A DNA stretch of 64,000 nt from Pseudomonadota bacterium (GCA_027624035.1 JAQBUI010000008.1:32083-96082), one strand, 5' to 3'; numbered from the stretch's first letter, positions 1 through 7,809 are shown. The notes: generated by a model from the letters alone, not told the origin. A program made the numbers and translations.

Positions 1-168
1 CGCTGGCGAGTAGAGGTATCGGCTGGAAACGCCGTGGGCTATCAGTTCTGGGGACGGGTCGTGCAGGAAGCCACCGATGGCCGCTACTCGCAATCCCTCG
101 GACGATCCGGCGTTCGTCAGTTTACCTTCCAGATTCCTACCCCTGACGAGACCGGCCCCGTGGTCTGA
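1..168 (+). CDS. 3' end of an unidentified protein, cut by the window edge
   Basis: An open frame runs from the first base to a TGA at 166-168. It gives about 55 C-terminal residues ending in FQIPTPDETGPVV. Composition looks protein-like (alternating aromatic and hydrophobic residues such as YQFWGRVV and RQFTFQIP, suggesting beta strands). The frame ends about 30 bases before the stop of the convergent phage-shock operon, where a real 3' end is expected. No family is recognised and the N-terminus lies outside the window. Confidence 0.5.
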   Translation, partial: RWRVEVSAGNAVGYQFWGRVVQEATDGRYSQSLGRSGVRQFTFQIPTPDETGPVV

Positions 169-200
169 CTCGGCCAGGGCGGCCCTCCATGGACCCTTGC

Positions 201-485
201 CTAATCTGCACCGGAGGCAAGATCGTCAATTTCCTTACCCAGATTGTACTTGCCATCCGTGACAATTTTCTCCAGCACCACGATTCGCTCTCGCGCATCT
301 TCAAGGTCCTGTTCAAGGTCGGTCACGTCTGCCTCAAGATCATCGATTCGCGCAATGAGCGCCTTGTGGCTGCTGCTGTTGCTGCCCGCACCCGACCTTG
401 AAGACTTGACCACCTTGACCACCGCATCTGCGACGATCGAGACCACAATGATGATACCAAGAAACGCCCAGAAGCTATTGAACAT
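201..485 (-). CDS. small single-pass membrane protein with coiled coil, last gene of the psp operon
   Basis: About 94 residues. Starting at MFNSFWAFLG puts a GGGGAGAAG ribosome site just upstream; a longer frame to 533 exists but adds an unlikely N-terminus. Residues about 3-23 form one hydrophobic segment. A Ser-rich linker follows, then a heptad-like acidic coiled coil (roughly 38-75: ARIDDLEADVTDLEQDLEDA). The architecture resembles PspB (membrane anchor plus coiled coil), but no PspB signature is evident. The start overlaps the 3' end of the GIN-domain gene by 11 bases, which points to translational coupling and co-regulation with pspABC. The function is unknown; a membrane scaffold or PspA/PspC partner is inferred. 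Confidence 0.6.
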   Translation of the reverse strand: MFNSFWAFLGIIIVVSIVADAVVKVVKSSRSGAGSNSSSHKALIARIDDLEADVTDLEQDLEDARERIVVLEKIVTDGKYNLGKEIDDLASGAD

Positions 486-1152
486 GCTCTTCTCCCCGTT
501 TGCCCTGTTTCGGTTGCCGGCGCCTGCGAACAAGCTTGCCTGAACCCCTGATCTGCTTGATAACCTCGGGATAGCCCGAATAGGTCACCGTGCCGCTGCC
601 ATTGATGACCACCACGAACTCGTCGCTGACGGAAACCCCGGCGGCCCCTGAACCGGTCACCAGGACGTCGGCGAAATCACTGACCAATCGCTCCGCCTGA
701 TAGGACCCGGAGCCTGACAAGCGGAGCGACTGGGCCTCTACGTCGCCCGCCACCATGACGCTGCCGGACCCGCGAATGATGACATCCAGCCGGTCGGCGG
801 TGAGATTGTCCATCACGACCTGACCCGAGCCCGCCACATCCACGTCGATGACGTCGTTATCAAGATCCGGCACCACGATGCGACCGGAGCCAGTCAAGGT
901 CAGGCCGCGCAGGTCTCGCATTGTCAAACGGTAGGATATGATTTCTCGATGCACCGCCAGCCGGTGAACTCTCGGGCTCACGTAGCCGAGGTTAAGCGTA
1001 TTGTTGCGAACCTCCGAGGCGATATCAGAGATCAGGTAGGCCGGCGCGTGGACGGTCAGTGACTCCTGGTCGTCATGGGTAATCTTGAGCAAACCGGGGC
1101 CGCGAAACCGGACCCGGTCGAATCGGGCGACATCCCTCAATTCCACTGTCAT
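475..1152 (-). CDS. GIN-domain (DUF2807) protein in the psp operon
   Basis: 225 residues. The core is a repetitive beta structure with the recurrent Gly-Ser-Gly signature of the putative auto-transporter adhesin head/GIN family (DUF2807/DUF4097-like): LTGSGRIVV, VAGSGQVVM, IRGSGSVMV, LSGSGSYQA, VTGSGAAGV, INGSGTVTY and IRGSGKLV, one about every 18-23 residues. This suggests a beta-helix-like fold. No signal peptide is evident, so a cytoplasmic or non-classically exported location is possible. The C-terminus is strongly basic (RRRRQPKQGKR). Its ATG overlaps the pspC stop by one base (TGATG), so it is translationally coupled to pspC. GIN domains often accompany PspC-like proteins in other phyla; the role here is inferred to be envelope-stress sensing or anchoring. 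Confidence 0.8.
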   Translation of the reverse strand: MTVELRDVARFDRVRFRGPGLLKITHDDQESLTVHAPAYLISDIASEVRNNTLNLGYVSPRVHRLAVHREIISYRLTMRDLRGLTLTGSGRIVVPDLDNDVIDVDVAGSGQVVMDNLTADRLDVIIRGSGSVMVAGDVEAQSLRLSGSGSYQAERLVSDFADVLVTGSGAAGVSVSDEFVVVINGSGTVTYSGYPEVIKQIRGSGKLVRRRRQPKQGKRGEEHVQ

Positions 1153-2072
1153 CAGGAGGCCCCTTCGCCCGAAATACGGTTCAGTTCACGCTGTAACTCA
1201 AACCGCGACGAGGTCACATGAGTTTCCATGGCTCGCAGACGGTCCTCAATATCACTGAATTTCTCCTTCGCCACTTTCATGGCCTGAACGTTGTTCAGAT
1301 TCTGGGACTCTGGTGCGGACGCACGCTGCTGGTCCGGTCGGCTTGCCACGGTATCTGTCTCCTCTGCCATGTCGGCCATCGCATCATCGAAGCGATCTGT
1401 CACCCTGCGAAAATAGGGTTTGTCATCCATCAGAAAATACAGGCCAAAGTACAGTGGCAGTGTGATCTGGGGGATGAACAGGAGCCCCAATACAGCGCCC
1501 AGGCGCACCTTCCAGGTGGCGATGTCCACATAGTCGGCAATCCCGGCACAGACACCACACACCTTGCCCCGCCGTGAATCACGATACAGGTTGCCGCTGC
1601 GGCGTCGTCGATGACGTCGGCGACGAACCCGATGACCCCAGCCCTGGCCCCACCAGTGGCCGTCGGCTTCAGTCCCGTACGGGGCATCGAGCGGATCTCG
1701 TCTGCCCGATGTTCTTCTGCTCATGCGTCGTGCCCTCCGGGCAGATCGGGCGCTTGCCACGCTGTCCCCGTCGCCTGCCTCGGAGCTTCGATCGCGACTG
1801 GCGGAACGGTCCGTTTTGCCTTCCAGCCACTCGCCTGCCTTGCGGGTCCACTCCTCTGCCACGTCATCAACCACATCCTCAATCGACTGGCCCCGCTCCC
1901 GGTCCCGGGCCGGTCTGCGTCTGACGCGCTCTGCGAGCCGCTCAGCGCGCTCCGCTGCCCGCCTTGCCTGTTCTTCCTTTCTCCGGGCCCGTTCTTCGGC
2001 GCGCTGCGCCAGGCGTTGTGCCCGCCGGGCGGAACGCTCTGCCTCTCTTCTGTCCCGTTCGGAATGATTCAC
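1152..2072 (-). CDS. pspC: PspC-domain protein with long Arg-rich coiled-coil N-terminal extension
   Basis: 306 residues, far longer than E. coli PspC (about 119). Residues 1-55 are an Arg/Glu/Ala-rich predicted coiled coil; about 56-158 are charged and low-complexity. The PspC domain lies at about 159-220 (NLYRDSRRGKVCGVCAGIAD, then a hydrophobic segment LGAVLGLLFIPQITLPLYFG). The C-terminal part, about 265-300, is another coiled coil resembling the PspC tail that contacts PspB/PspA (DIEDRLRAMETHVTSSRFEL). The start is GTG with AGGGGA upstream. It is the third gene after pspA and pspB. In characterised systems PspC is an inner-membrane sensor that with PspB relieves PspA inhibition of PspF. 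The basic extension is unusual and could bind nucleic acid or phospholipid (inference). Confidence 0.88.
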   Translation of the reverse strand: MNHSERDRREAERSARRAQRLAQRAEERARRKEEQARRAAERAERLAERVRRRPARDRERGQSIEDVVDDVAEEWTRKAGEWLEGKTDRSASRDRSSEAGDGDSVASARSARRARRMSRRTSGRRDPLDAPYGTEADGHWWGQGWGHRVRRRRHRRRRSGNLYRDSRRGKVCGVCAGIADYVDIATWKVRLGAVLGLLFIPQITLPLYFGLYFLMDDKPYFRRVTDRFDDAMADMAEETDTVASRPDQQRASAPESQNLNNVQAMKVAKEKFSDIEDRLRAMETHVTSSRFELQRELNRISGEGAS

Positions 2073-2172
2073 ACTGATTCCCCTCTATCTGCCTTGCAGC
2101 CCTGAACGTGCCGTGCTGGCAAGTCTCCAGGGCCGCACGCCATAGAACAGTACTGACATGAAAGCGCCATCG

Positions 2173-2418
2173 CTAACCCCGGGCCTGCTTCTCTCGCCAG
2201 CGAGGGCTCTCGACGTCGAGTATGGATTCCAGGGACTCGATGCGGGCTGCCATCTTGTTGGCGGTCTCGATCAGTTCTTCAATATCGGCCCGCTCACCCG
2301 CGCTGAGCCCATTGACGACATTCGCCCTGGATTTGTAGTGCAGCACAATCCAGATTGGCGCCACGATCACCATGAAGATGACCAGGGGTACAAAGAACGC
2401 CACAACTATCCCATCCAT
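2173..2418 (-). CDS. pspB: phage shock protein B
   Basis: 81 residues, typical PspB length. An N-terminal transmembrane helix (about 3-28: VVAFFVPLVIFMVIVAPIWI) is followed by a cytoplasmic segment with the HYKSR motif and a coiled coil (EELIETANKMAARIESLESI). The C-terminal SPRWREK resembles the usual PspB ending. The ribosome site GAGGGAG precedes the ATG. It lies 19 bases downstream of pspA and about 100 bases upstream of pspC in the same orientation. Known role: inner-membrane partner of PspC in stress sensing. Confidence 0.93.
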   Translation of the reverse strand: MDGIVVAFFVPLVIFMVIVAPIWIVLHYKSRANVVNGLSAGERADIEELIETANKMAARIESLESILDVESPRWREKQARG

Positions 2419-2437
2419 CGGTGTTCTCCCTCAAAGG

Positions 2438-3127
2438 TTATTCGTCACCAGAGCCCGGATTGGAACCGGCATTCTGGCCGAGTTTCGCCTTGAGCTTTGC
2501 GAGTTCCTCATCCACCCTCTCGTCGGATTCAAGGTCCGCGATCTCATCGGCCAGGTTCTGCTGGCCCAGATCGTACGCTTCAACCTCGCCTTCCAGGTCA
2601 TCGATCTTGCGCTCATAGCGATCAAAGCGGCTCATCGCCTCATCGATGTCGACACCATGCAGTTGCCGACGGACCCCCATACGTGACCGGGCGGTCTTGC
2701 CACGCAGCACGAGGGCCTTTTGCCTGGCCTTCGCATCGACCAGCTTTTGCTGAAGCTGTCCAACGTCGCCGGAGAGTTTCGCCAGGTTCGCATCGACCTG
2801 TTCCAGGTCGAGATCGATGGCCGTTACGGCGCCGATGGCCTCGGTCTTCTCCTTGAGCGCTGCCCTCGCCAGGTCTTCACGTCCCTTGGAGAGGGCAATC
2901 TCCGCCTTTCGCTCCCAGTCCACGGCCTCGGACTGAAGCCGCTGGGCACGCCGGCCAAGCTCCTTCTTGTCTGCGATCAATTTAGCAGATTGAGTACGAA
3001 CTTCTACCAGCGTCTCCTCCATTTCCTGAATGATCAGGCGGACCATCTTTTCCGGATCTTCCGCCTTGTCCAGGATGGCATTGATGTTGGCATTGATGAT
3101 GTCGGTAAATCTGGAGAATATTCCCAT
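2438..3127 (-). CDS. pspA: phage shock protein A (ESCRT-III-like membrane effector)
   Basis: 229 residues from the MGIFSRFTDIINANINAI start, which matches the conserved PspA N-terminus. An ATG six bases upstream is less likely because GAGGT then sits too close. Nearly the whole protein is long alpha-helical coiled coil (EDPEKMVRLIIQEMEETLVE and onwards), as expected for the PspA/IM30/Vipp1 fold. The amphipathic N-terminal helix that binds stressed membrane is present. Family role: PspA binds and inhibits PspF, and on membrane damage oligomerises on the inner membrane and limits proton leakage. First gene of a five-gene operon, divergent from pspF, with a sigma-54-like promoter upstream at 3184-3200. 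Confidence 0.96.
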   Translation of the reverse strand: MGIFSRFTDIINANINAILDKAEDPEKMVRLIIQEMEETLVEVRTQSAKLIADKKELGRRAQRLQSEAVDWERKAEIALSKGREDLARAALKEKTEAIGAVTAIDLDLEQVDANLAKLSGDVGQLQQKLVDAKARQKALVLRGKTARSRMGVRRQLHGVDIDEAMSRFDRYERKIDDLEGEVEAYDLGQQNLADEIADLESDERVDEELAKLKAKLGQNAGSNPGSGDE

Positions 3128-3183
3128 GTTCATGACCTCGTTTTGAATTGTAGACGGATTACCGTTCCGTTTGGTCTATCGAA

Positions 3184-3200
3184 TACATGATCCGTGCCAA
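3184..3200 (-). promoter_or_regulatory. candidate sigma-54 promoter of the psp operon
   Basis: On the minus strand the sequence reads TTGGCACGGATCATGTA, 57 bases upstream of the pspA start. The -24 box TTGGCACG is perfect against the YTGGCACG consensus. The -12 box ATGTA keeps the G and the spacing but has GT instead of GC. A sigma-54 promoter is expected because pspF, encoding a sigma-54 activator, is divergent next door. The -12 mismatch leaves some doubt. Confidence 0.7.
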
Positions 3201-3215
3201 CTGACAGTCCAGAAC

Positions 3216-3228
3216 TATAGCATTGATT
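3216..3228 (-). promoter_or_regulatory. possible IHF site between the psp promoter and pspF
   Basis: The minus strand reads AATCAATGCTATA, matching WATCAANNNNTTR at all but one position. It lies about 16 bases upstream of the -24 element, where IHF bends DNA in the E. coli psp regulatory region to bring PspF to the polymerase. The match is short and sits in a fairly AT-rich stretch, so it is only suggestive. Confidence 0.35.
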
Positions 3229-3319
3229 TTAAAGGACTTAATCCATCACCTGACAATCCCAGCACAGCACCACAGATGACTATTTAGCGTATTCCACCAA
3301 CTATTAGTAAGATCGCCAT

Positions 3320-4372
3320 ATGAGCCCCGCACAACACACTGATCGACTCCTGGGAGAATCTCCCGCTTTTCTCGAAATCCTCGACCTGGTCAGTCAGATT
3401 GCCGTTCTGAACAAGCCCGTGCTGGTGGTCGGCGAGCGGGGCACCGGCAAGGAACTGATTGCATCACGCCTGCACTACCTGTCCCACCGATGGGATCAGG
3501 AATACGTCAAGATGAACTGTGCCGCAATCAATGAAACGTTGATGGAGACGGAGCTGTTCGGACATGAGTCCGGGGCGTTCACCGGCGCCGCAAAGCAGCA
3601 TCGGGGCCGCTTTGAGCGTGCCGACAAGGGCACGCTGTTTCTGGATGAACTGGCCAATACCTCACCGCTGGTGCAGGAGAAGCTGCTGCGGGTGATCGAA
3701 TATGGCGAGTACGAACGGGTGGGAGGAAACAAGACTCTGACCACCGATGTTCGACTCATCGCCGCCACCAACGAGGACCTGCCCAGCCTCGCCCGGGAAC
3801 GAAAGTTCCGGGAAGACCTGCTGGACCGACTGGCCTTTGACGTCATCACGCTGCCGCCGCTGCGGGAAAGATCCGAGGACATCCTGATCCTGGCCGAACA
3901 GTTTGCCGTGAACATGGCGACGGACCTCGAGCGGGAGTTCTTCCCCGGATTCAGCGATACCGCGATCAATGTGCTGCAGAACTACCATTGGCCAGGCAAC
4001 ATCCGCGAACTCAAGAACGTGGTCGAACGGAGCGTGTATCGCTCCCAGGACCCTGAAGCACCGATCCGGGTCATCTCCCTCGACCCGTTCGAATCAAACT
4101 ATCGGCCGATTCGGCCCGGTAAAGCCCCGGCCCAGGCAACTCATCCTGCGGTACCCGCTGCCGATGCGCCGGCCAAGGCCACCCCTTTGGTTCCTGCGGC
4201 TCACGAATTTCCCATTGATCTGAAACAGTCTGTTCAGGACTACGAGATCGGCATGATCAAGAGTGCGCTGGCCGCCTCCCAGTTCAACCAGAAAAAGACC
4301 GCCGAAGCGCTGGGTGTCACTTACCATCAGCTTCGCGGGTTGTTGAAGAAATACGATCTGCTTGAATCGTAA
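3320..4372 (+). CDS. pspF: sigma-54-dependent activator PspF
   Basis: 350 residues. It starts directly with the AAA+ domain and has no N-terminal receiver, GAF or PAS region, which is the PspF hallmark. Visible motifs: Walker A GERGTGKE (about 38-45), the sigma-54-contacting GAFTGA loop (85-90), Walker B TLFLDE (105-110), a sensor-like VRLIAATNEDL, and LRERSEDI. About residues 255-300 form a Pro/Ala-rich linker. The C-terminus has a Fis-type helix-turn-helix (KKTAEALGVTYHQLRGLLKK). Transcribed divergently from pspA. Known role: activates the psp promoter unless held by PspA. Confidence 0.95.
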   Translation: MSPAQHTDRLLGESPAFLEILDLVSQIAVLNKPVLVVGERGTGKELIASRLHYLSHRWDQEYVKMNCAAINETLMETELFGHESGAFTGAAKQHRGRFERADKGTLFLDELANTSPLVQEKLLRVIEYGEYERVGGNKTLTTDVRLIAATNEDLPSLARERKFREDLLDRLAFDVITLPPLRERSEDILILAEQFAVNMATDLEREFFPGFSDTAINVLQNYHWPGNIRELKNVVERSVYRSQDPEAPIRVISLDPFESNYRPIRPGKAPAQATHPAVPAADAPAKATPLVPAAHEFPIDLKQSVQDYEIGMIKSALAASQFNQKKTAEALGVTYHQLRGLLKKYDLLES

Positions 4373-4390
4373 GCCGCCGTTTTTATACAA

Positions 4391-4726
4391 GTCCGGAACA
4401 TACTCTGCGCTCTGGAGAAACCTTCCAATACGACTACGGCGTACCGGACCCGGACACGTTTAGGGCGGTCATGAACGTTCCGGCTTACACTGTGCGATCC
4501 GGGGAAACTTTCCGGCACGATTGCGGCGTGCCGACCTGGCACGATCAGGGCGGTCATGTACGTTCCGGCTTAAACTATGCGATCCGGGGAACTTTCCGGC
4601 ACGACTACGGCGTGCACGACCGGGAACGCTCAGGGTGGTCAGGAAAATTCCGGCCCACACCGGGCGATCCGGGGAAAGTCTCCAGCACGACCACGGCGTG
4701 CCTGACCGGGCACGCTCAGGGCGGTC
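4391..4726. repeat. four tandem copies of an 84-bp REP-like intergenic repeat
   Basis: Units are approximately 4391-4472, 4473-4557, 4558-4640 and 4641-4726. Each contains a version of CGATCCGGGGAAACTTTCC, then a stem GGCACGA..CGGCGTGCC, a second arm near CCGGGCACGCTCAGG, and GGCGGTC. The arms GGCACG/CGTGCC/GGCACG can pair in two alternative hairpins. The array fills the space between the pspF stop and the stop codon of the convergent crotonase gene, ending exactly at that stop (4726). Diverged single copies of the same family occur at 32130, 33975, 49469, 52125 and 63886. A transcription-end or REP/BIME-like role is plausible. No protein-coding use is believable. Confidence 0.85.
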
Positions 4727-5526
4727 TATTTCCCGGTGAACTTCGGTGGCCGCTTTTCCAGCATCGCGGCAACCGCTTCCCGATGATCGGCGGTCTGATG
4801 AACCAGCGCCTGCAGGGACGCGGACATTTCAAGCAGCGCCTCCAGACTTGAACTGGTGCCTTCCTTGAGCAGCTTCTTGGTCATCCTGAGCGCGGTCGGC
4901 GGATTGACGGCGATCCGCCCCGCCAGTTCCCGTGCCGCCGTCATCAACTCATCTGGCGGCACCACCCGGCTGACCATACCCCAGGCCAGCGCAGTTTCAG
5001 CGTTCACGGGTTCGCCGGTATAAGCCATCTCGTTGGCCCGTGACATCCCCACGACCCTGGGCAAAAACCAGGCACCACCGTCGCCGGGAATCAGCCCTAC
5101 CTTGACGAAGCTCTCTGCAAACAACGCCTTCTCGGACGCAATTCGCATGTCGCACATCATGGTCAGGTCACACCCCGCGCCGATCGCCGGGCCGTTGACG
5201 GCCGCAATGATCGGCACCTCCAGGTCATGCACTGCCATCGGTATGCGCTGGATACCGTTGCGATAGCCGTCGCGGAGATCCGGTGCAGAGCCGCCGAACA
5301 TGCCCTTTTTCTCGTGCATGTCCTTGATGTTGCCACCTGAACTGAACGCACTGCCAGCCCCGGTAATGATCGCCACGCGAACGCTCTGGTCCCCATTGAT
5401 CCGCGCACAGGCCGCCACAATGGCGTTGACCATCTCATCTTCAGAAATGGCATTGCGGGTCTCATGGCGATTGAGCGTCAGGGTGACCACCGCCCCTTCT
5501 TGTTCATACAGTACCGGATCGGACAT
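4726..5526 (-). CDS. enoyl-CoA hydratase/isomerase family protein (crotonase fold)
   Basis: 266 residues, normal crotonase length. The oxyanion-hole region SSGGNIKDM (about 63-71) and the second signature NGPAIGAGCDLTMMCDMRIA (about 114-133) are clear, followed by GLIPGDGGAWFLPRVVG. The C-terminal MLEKRPPKFTGK is typical of enoyl-CoA hydratases. Expected to act on a 2-enoyl-CoA thioester in beta-oxidation or branched-acid catabolism; substrate not predictable. Stands alone, convergent with pspF, its stop abutting the 84-bp repeat array. Three crotonase paralogues occur in the window (also at 34128 and 41345), too different to be recent duplicates. Confidence 0.9.
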   Translation of the reverse strand: MSDPVLYEQEGAVVTLTLNRHETRNAISEDEMVNAIVAACARINGDQSVRVAIITGAGSAFSSGGNIKDMHEKKGMFGGSAPDLRDGYRNGIQRIPMAVHDLEVPIIAAVNGPAIGAGCDLTMMCDMRIASEKALFAESFVKVGLIPGDGGAWFLPRVVGMSRANEMAYTGEPVNAETALAWGMVSRVVPPDELMTAARELAGRIAVNPPTALRMTKKLLKEGTSSSLEALLEMSASLQALVHQTADHREAVAAMLEKRPPKFTGK

Positions 5527-5740
5527 TGTCTGGGCCTCGAAATCAAACGGGCGACGTTACCACATGGGTCAGGCTGGGAAAACTGGGGTCAAGGCCTGGG
5601 TCAGGTCGACCCGAAGAGGAAAACTGGGGTCGGAGTAAAGTGCCGGAGTAAGCTTGTTCGACACAGGTCATCCATCACCATCAGTGCCCTGAGCTCGCAG
5701 AGCCGGGAAACGTGAATAAACTCAATACACTGAAGCTACG

Positions 5741-5951
5741 ATGATAAAGGAATACGATTTTTTTGAGAGGAAAAAAGAACCCCTATGCGAAGGCGTTGAA
5801 GAAGCAAGTCACGATACGCATTGAGGAACCGACGATTGAGTCCTTTAAGGAACTTGCCCAGGAGATGGGAATGCCATATCAGAGCCTAATTAACCTCTAC
5901 CTTCGACAATGCGCTCAGTCCGAGAAGAAGCTGAAGATTCAGTGGGAGTGA
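5741..5951 (+). pseudogene. BrnA/CopG-like antitoxin, N-terminus separated by a one-base frameshift in a T run
   Basis: The downstream frame (from TTG 5763) encodes KKNPYAKALKKQVTIRI, then FKELAQEMGMPYQSLINLYL, a ribbon-helix-helix antitoxin of the type usually beginning MxxEYDF..xKNPYAK. The expected start, ATG ATA AAG GAA TAC GAT TTT (MIKEYDF), is present at 5741 but one base out of frame. The two frames meet at a run of seven T (5758-5764), and removing one T would join them into a normal protein of about 69 residues. No toxin partner is visible upstream. Either the gene is broken, the run is misread, or ribosomal or transcriptional slippage is used. The shorter TTG-initiated 61-residue form could still fold. 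Confidence 0.72.
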
Positions 5952-6097
5952 CGTGTCACATGCAGTCTACGGACTCTCCCGTCAAACTCTAACTTCGATC
6001 TTCTTCTAACGAATCGCGATCCTCAAGCTGGTCCATTCGGCCGACACGGTTCCCCCGAGAGGACGAGATTCATCATGGCATACCCTGGAGATGAGCG

Positions 6098-6343
6098 ATG
6101 TCCCATAAGCCACTATCAACTGTCGTGCTCGTCAGGGATCTCCCCGAGCACCATTTGAGGGCTGGCGATATCGGCGCCATTGTAGGGCGCTACGACAACG
6201 AAGCCGCTGAGGTTGAATTCGTGACTGGTTCTGGCCGACTCTTGCGGTCCTCACACTTCAGAATGATTTTCTGCGAATCATCGGTGAAGGCGATGGACTG
6301 GCAGTACGTCGCGCTGGATAACGGGTCGGCGTCTCCGCCCTGA
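6098..6343 (+). pseudogene. DUF4926-like small protein with a frameshifted C-terminus
   Basis: The first 47 or so residues (STVVLVRDLPEHHLRAGDIG, AIVGRYDNEAAEVEFVTGSG) match the compact DUF4926 family found near toxin-antitoxin genes. After VEFVTGSG the frame yields unfamiliar sequence to 6343. The alternative frame from about 6240 reads TLAVLTLQNDFLRIIGEGDG and stops at 6319-6321, which looks like the true end of the family. A one-base deletion near 6236-6240 (GGCCGA) explains this. It sits in the same inverted-repeat element as the frameshifted antitoxin, so the cassette looks degraded unless these are sequencing errors. Confidence 0.7.
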
Positions 6344-6700
6344 TGTTGTCGTCCGCCGGACTACCACTGTCATTCATCTCTAAAACAGCTCTGAACAGCA
6401 GAGCAGCCGTCAGTTGGCCCTGGCACCTCCCTGACCTCCCGAGAAATGGGCCCGCCACCTGACCCGAAAGGTCAAGTAACTACCGGATCGTTTACGTGAA
6501 TCACTGACCGGAGATCGAGGCATGGAACTTGCCGACCACAAACGGTTCACTTCCTGTGGTACGAAGAGAAAGCGGAACTCAGGGCACTGCTTTCTTGGCG
6601 GTGATGGATGACCTGAATCGAACCAGTTTACTCCGGCACTTTACTCCGACCCCTGCAAAATGAGGTAACATGCGCGTTGCCATAATTGAGGAGCAATTTC

Positions 6701-7699
6701 ATGTCTACTACCAGCCGCACCGTGCATCTGAAATCCAGACCAGTGGGTATGCCAAAGGTCGAGGATTTCGAGGTCCGTGAAACACAGATCGATGACCCGA
6801 AAGACGGCGAGGTCCTGATCAGGAACATCTATATGTCTGTTGACCCCTACATGCGGGGCCGGATGCATGAAGGCTGGCGTCCCGGTGACGCACTCGGTGG
6901 TGGTGCGGTAGGGAAAGTCATCGCGTCGCGGCACCCTGACTTTGCCGAGGGCGACTATGTGCTGAACTCTGCGGGCTGGCATGAGCACCTCATTTCCAAC
7001 GGCGGCGGCATCAGCAAGGTAGACCCGGAGCTGGCACCATTGTCCACTTATCTTGGTGTGATGGGGATGCCGGGCCTGACCGCCTGGGGGGGCCTGCTTG
7101 TCACCGGTGAGTACAAGGATGGTGAAACGGTGTTCGTCTCCGCCGCATCGGGCGCCGTTGGCAGCGTCGTGGGTCAGATTGCCCGCATCAAGGGCGGAAC
7201 AGTCATCGGCAGTGCCGGTAGCGATGCGAAAGTCGCCATGCTGAAAGATGAATTCGGATTCAACCATGCCTTCAACTACAAAACCGCTGATCCGCTGACC
7301 GAGTTGCGCCGCGGCGCGCCGGAAGGAATCGACGTCTATTTCGAGAATGTCGGAGGCGTTCAACTTGAAGCCGCCCTGTTTCACATGCGTACCTTCGGTC
7401 GCATCCCCATCTGCGGCATGATCGCGCACTACAACGACAGCGAGGGACACCTCACGCCCGGGCCCCGCAACCTCAGCCAGACCATCTACAAGTTCATCAC
7501 CCTCCGGGGATTCGTCGTCTCGGCATTCGAAGGGCAACGAGCACAGTTTCTGTCGGACATGAGCGGCTGGATCAAGTCCGGGGAGATGAAGTATCACGAG
7601 ACAGTCCACGAGGGTATCGACAATGCCTCGCGGGCCTTCATCGGGCTGTTCACCGGTGAAAATAACGGCAAGATGCTGGTGAAGCTGGCCGATGACTGA
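6701..7699 (+). CDS. NADP-dependent medium-chain oxidoreductase (CurA/YncB-type double-bond reductase)
   Basis: 332 residues from the ATG at 6701, chosen because GAGGAG lies seven bases upstream; an in-frame ATG at 6686 lacks a site. Motifs of the zinc-independent MDR reductase/leukotriene B4 dehydrogenase-like family are clear: MSVDPYMRGRM near residue 45, GGGAVGKV, the nucleotide-binding VSAASGAVGSVVGQIARIKG, GSAGSDAKV, and YFENVGG near 215. No zinc-binding cysteine cluster is present. Predicted to reduce alpha,beta-unsaturated carbonyls with NADPH in the cytoplasm. The promoter region overlaps the right edge of the inverted-repeat element. Confidence 0.92.
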   Translation: MSTTSRTVHLKSRPVGMPKVEDFEVRETQIDDPKDGEVLIRNIYMSVDPYMRGRMHEGWRPGDALGGGAVGKVIASRHPDFAEGDYVLNSAGWHEHLISNGGGISKVDPELAPLSTYLGVMGMPGLTAWGGLLVTGEYKDGETVFVSAASGAVGSVVGQIARIKGGTVIGSAGSDAKVAMLKDEFGFNHAFNYKTADPLTELRRGAPEGIDVYFENVGGVQLEAALFHMRTFGRIPICGMIAHYNDSEGHLTPGPRNLSQTIYKFITLRGFVVSAFEGQRAQFLSDMSGWIKSGEMKYHETVHEGIDNASRAFIGLFTGENNGKMLVKLADD

Positions 7700-7809
7700 C
7701 CCGGGTCGTGCCGCGGTCAGCGAGCCGGAATCCTGCTCGCTGACCGTCAACCTGCCCCACTACCTGGAATGCCCCAGTTCGTGATCGCGATCCATCCTGG
7801 CGCCGGGAG

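Larger units (their letters stand above)
5626..6653. mobile_element. 1.03-kb element bounded by perfect 26-bp terminal inverted repeats
   Basis: The left end at 5626-5651 begins GGGGTCGGAGTAAAGTGCCG and ends GGAGTAA; the right end at 6628-6653 is its exact reverse complement. Similarity continues inwards for about ten more bases (..TTCGA on both sides). Each end has an internal direct repeat CGGAGTAA spaced by five bases. The outward flank also has a 14-bp direct repeat, GGAAAACTGGGGTC, at 5577-5590 and 5618-5631. No transposase lies inside; cargo is two small damaged genes. It reads as a non-autonomous mobile element or a remnant after loss of its transposase. The right end stops 47 bases before the next gene's ATG and may supply promoter DNA. 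Confidence 0.7.

Noticed and set aside
1611..2105. Overlapping plus-strand frames across the PspC N-terminal region
   Set aside because: They are created by the Arg-rich low-complexity coding of pspC.
3320..4372. NtrC-type response regulator
   Set aside because: No receiver domain; the protein begins at the AAA+ domain and is divergent from pspA, so PspF fits better.
6354..6627. A third gene inside the inverted-repeat element
   Set aside because: Short frames such as the one starting at the ATG near 6522 show no recognisable family, and no frame has a convincing ribosome site.
6641..7750. Long minus-strand frame of 369 codons opposite the MDR reductase
   Set aside because: Shadow of a conserved gene; no recognisable motif of its own.
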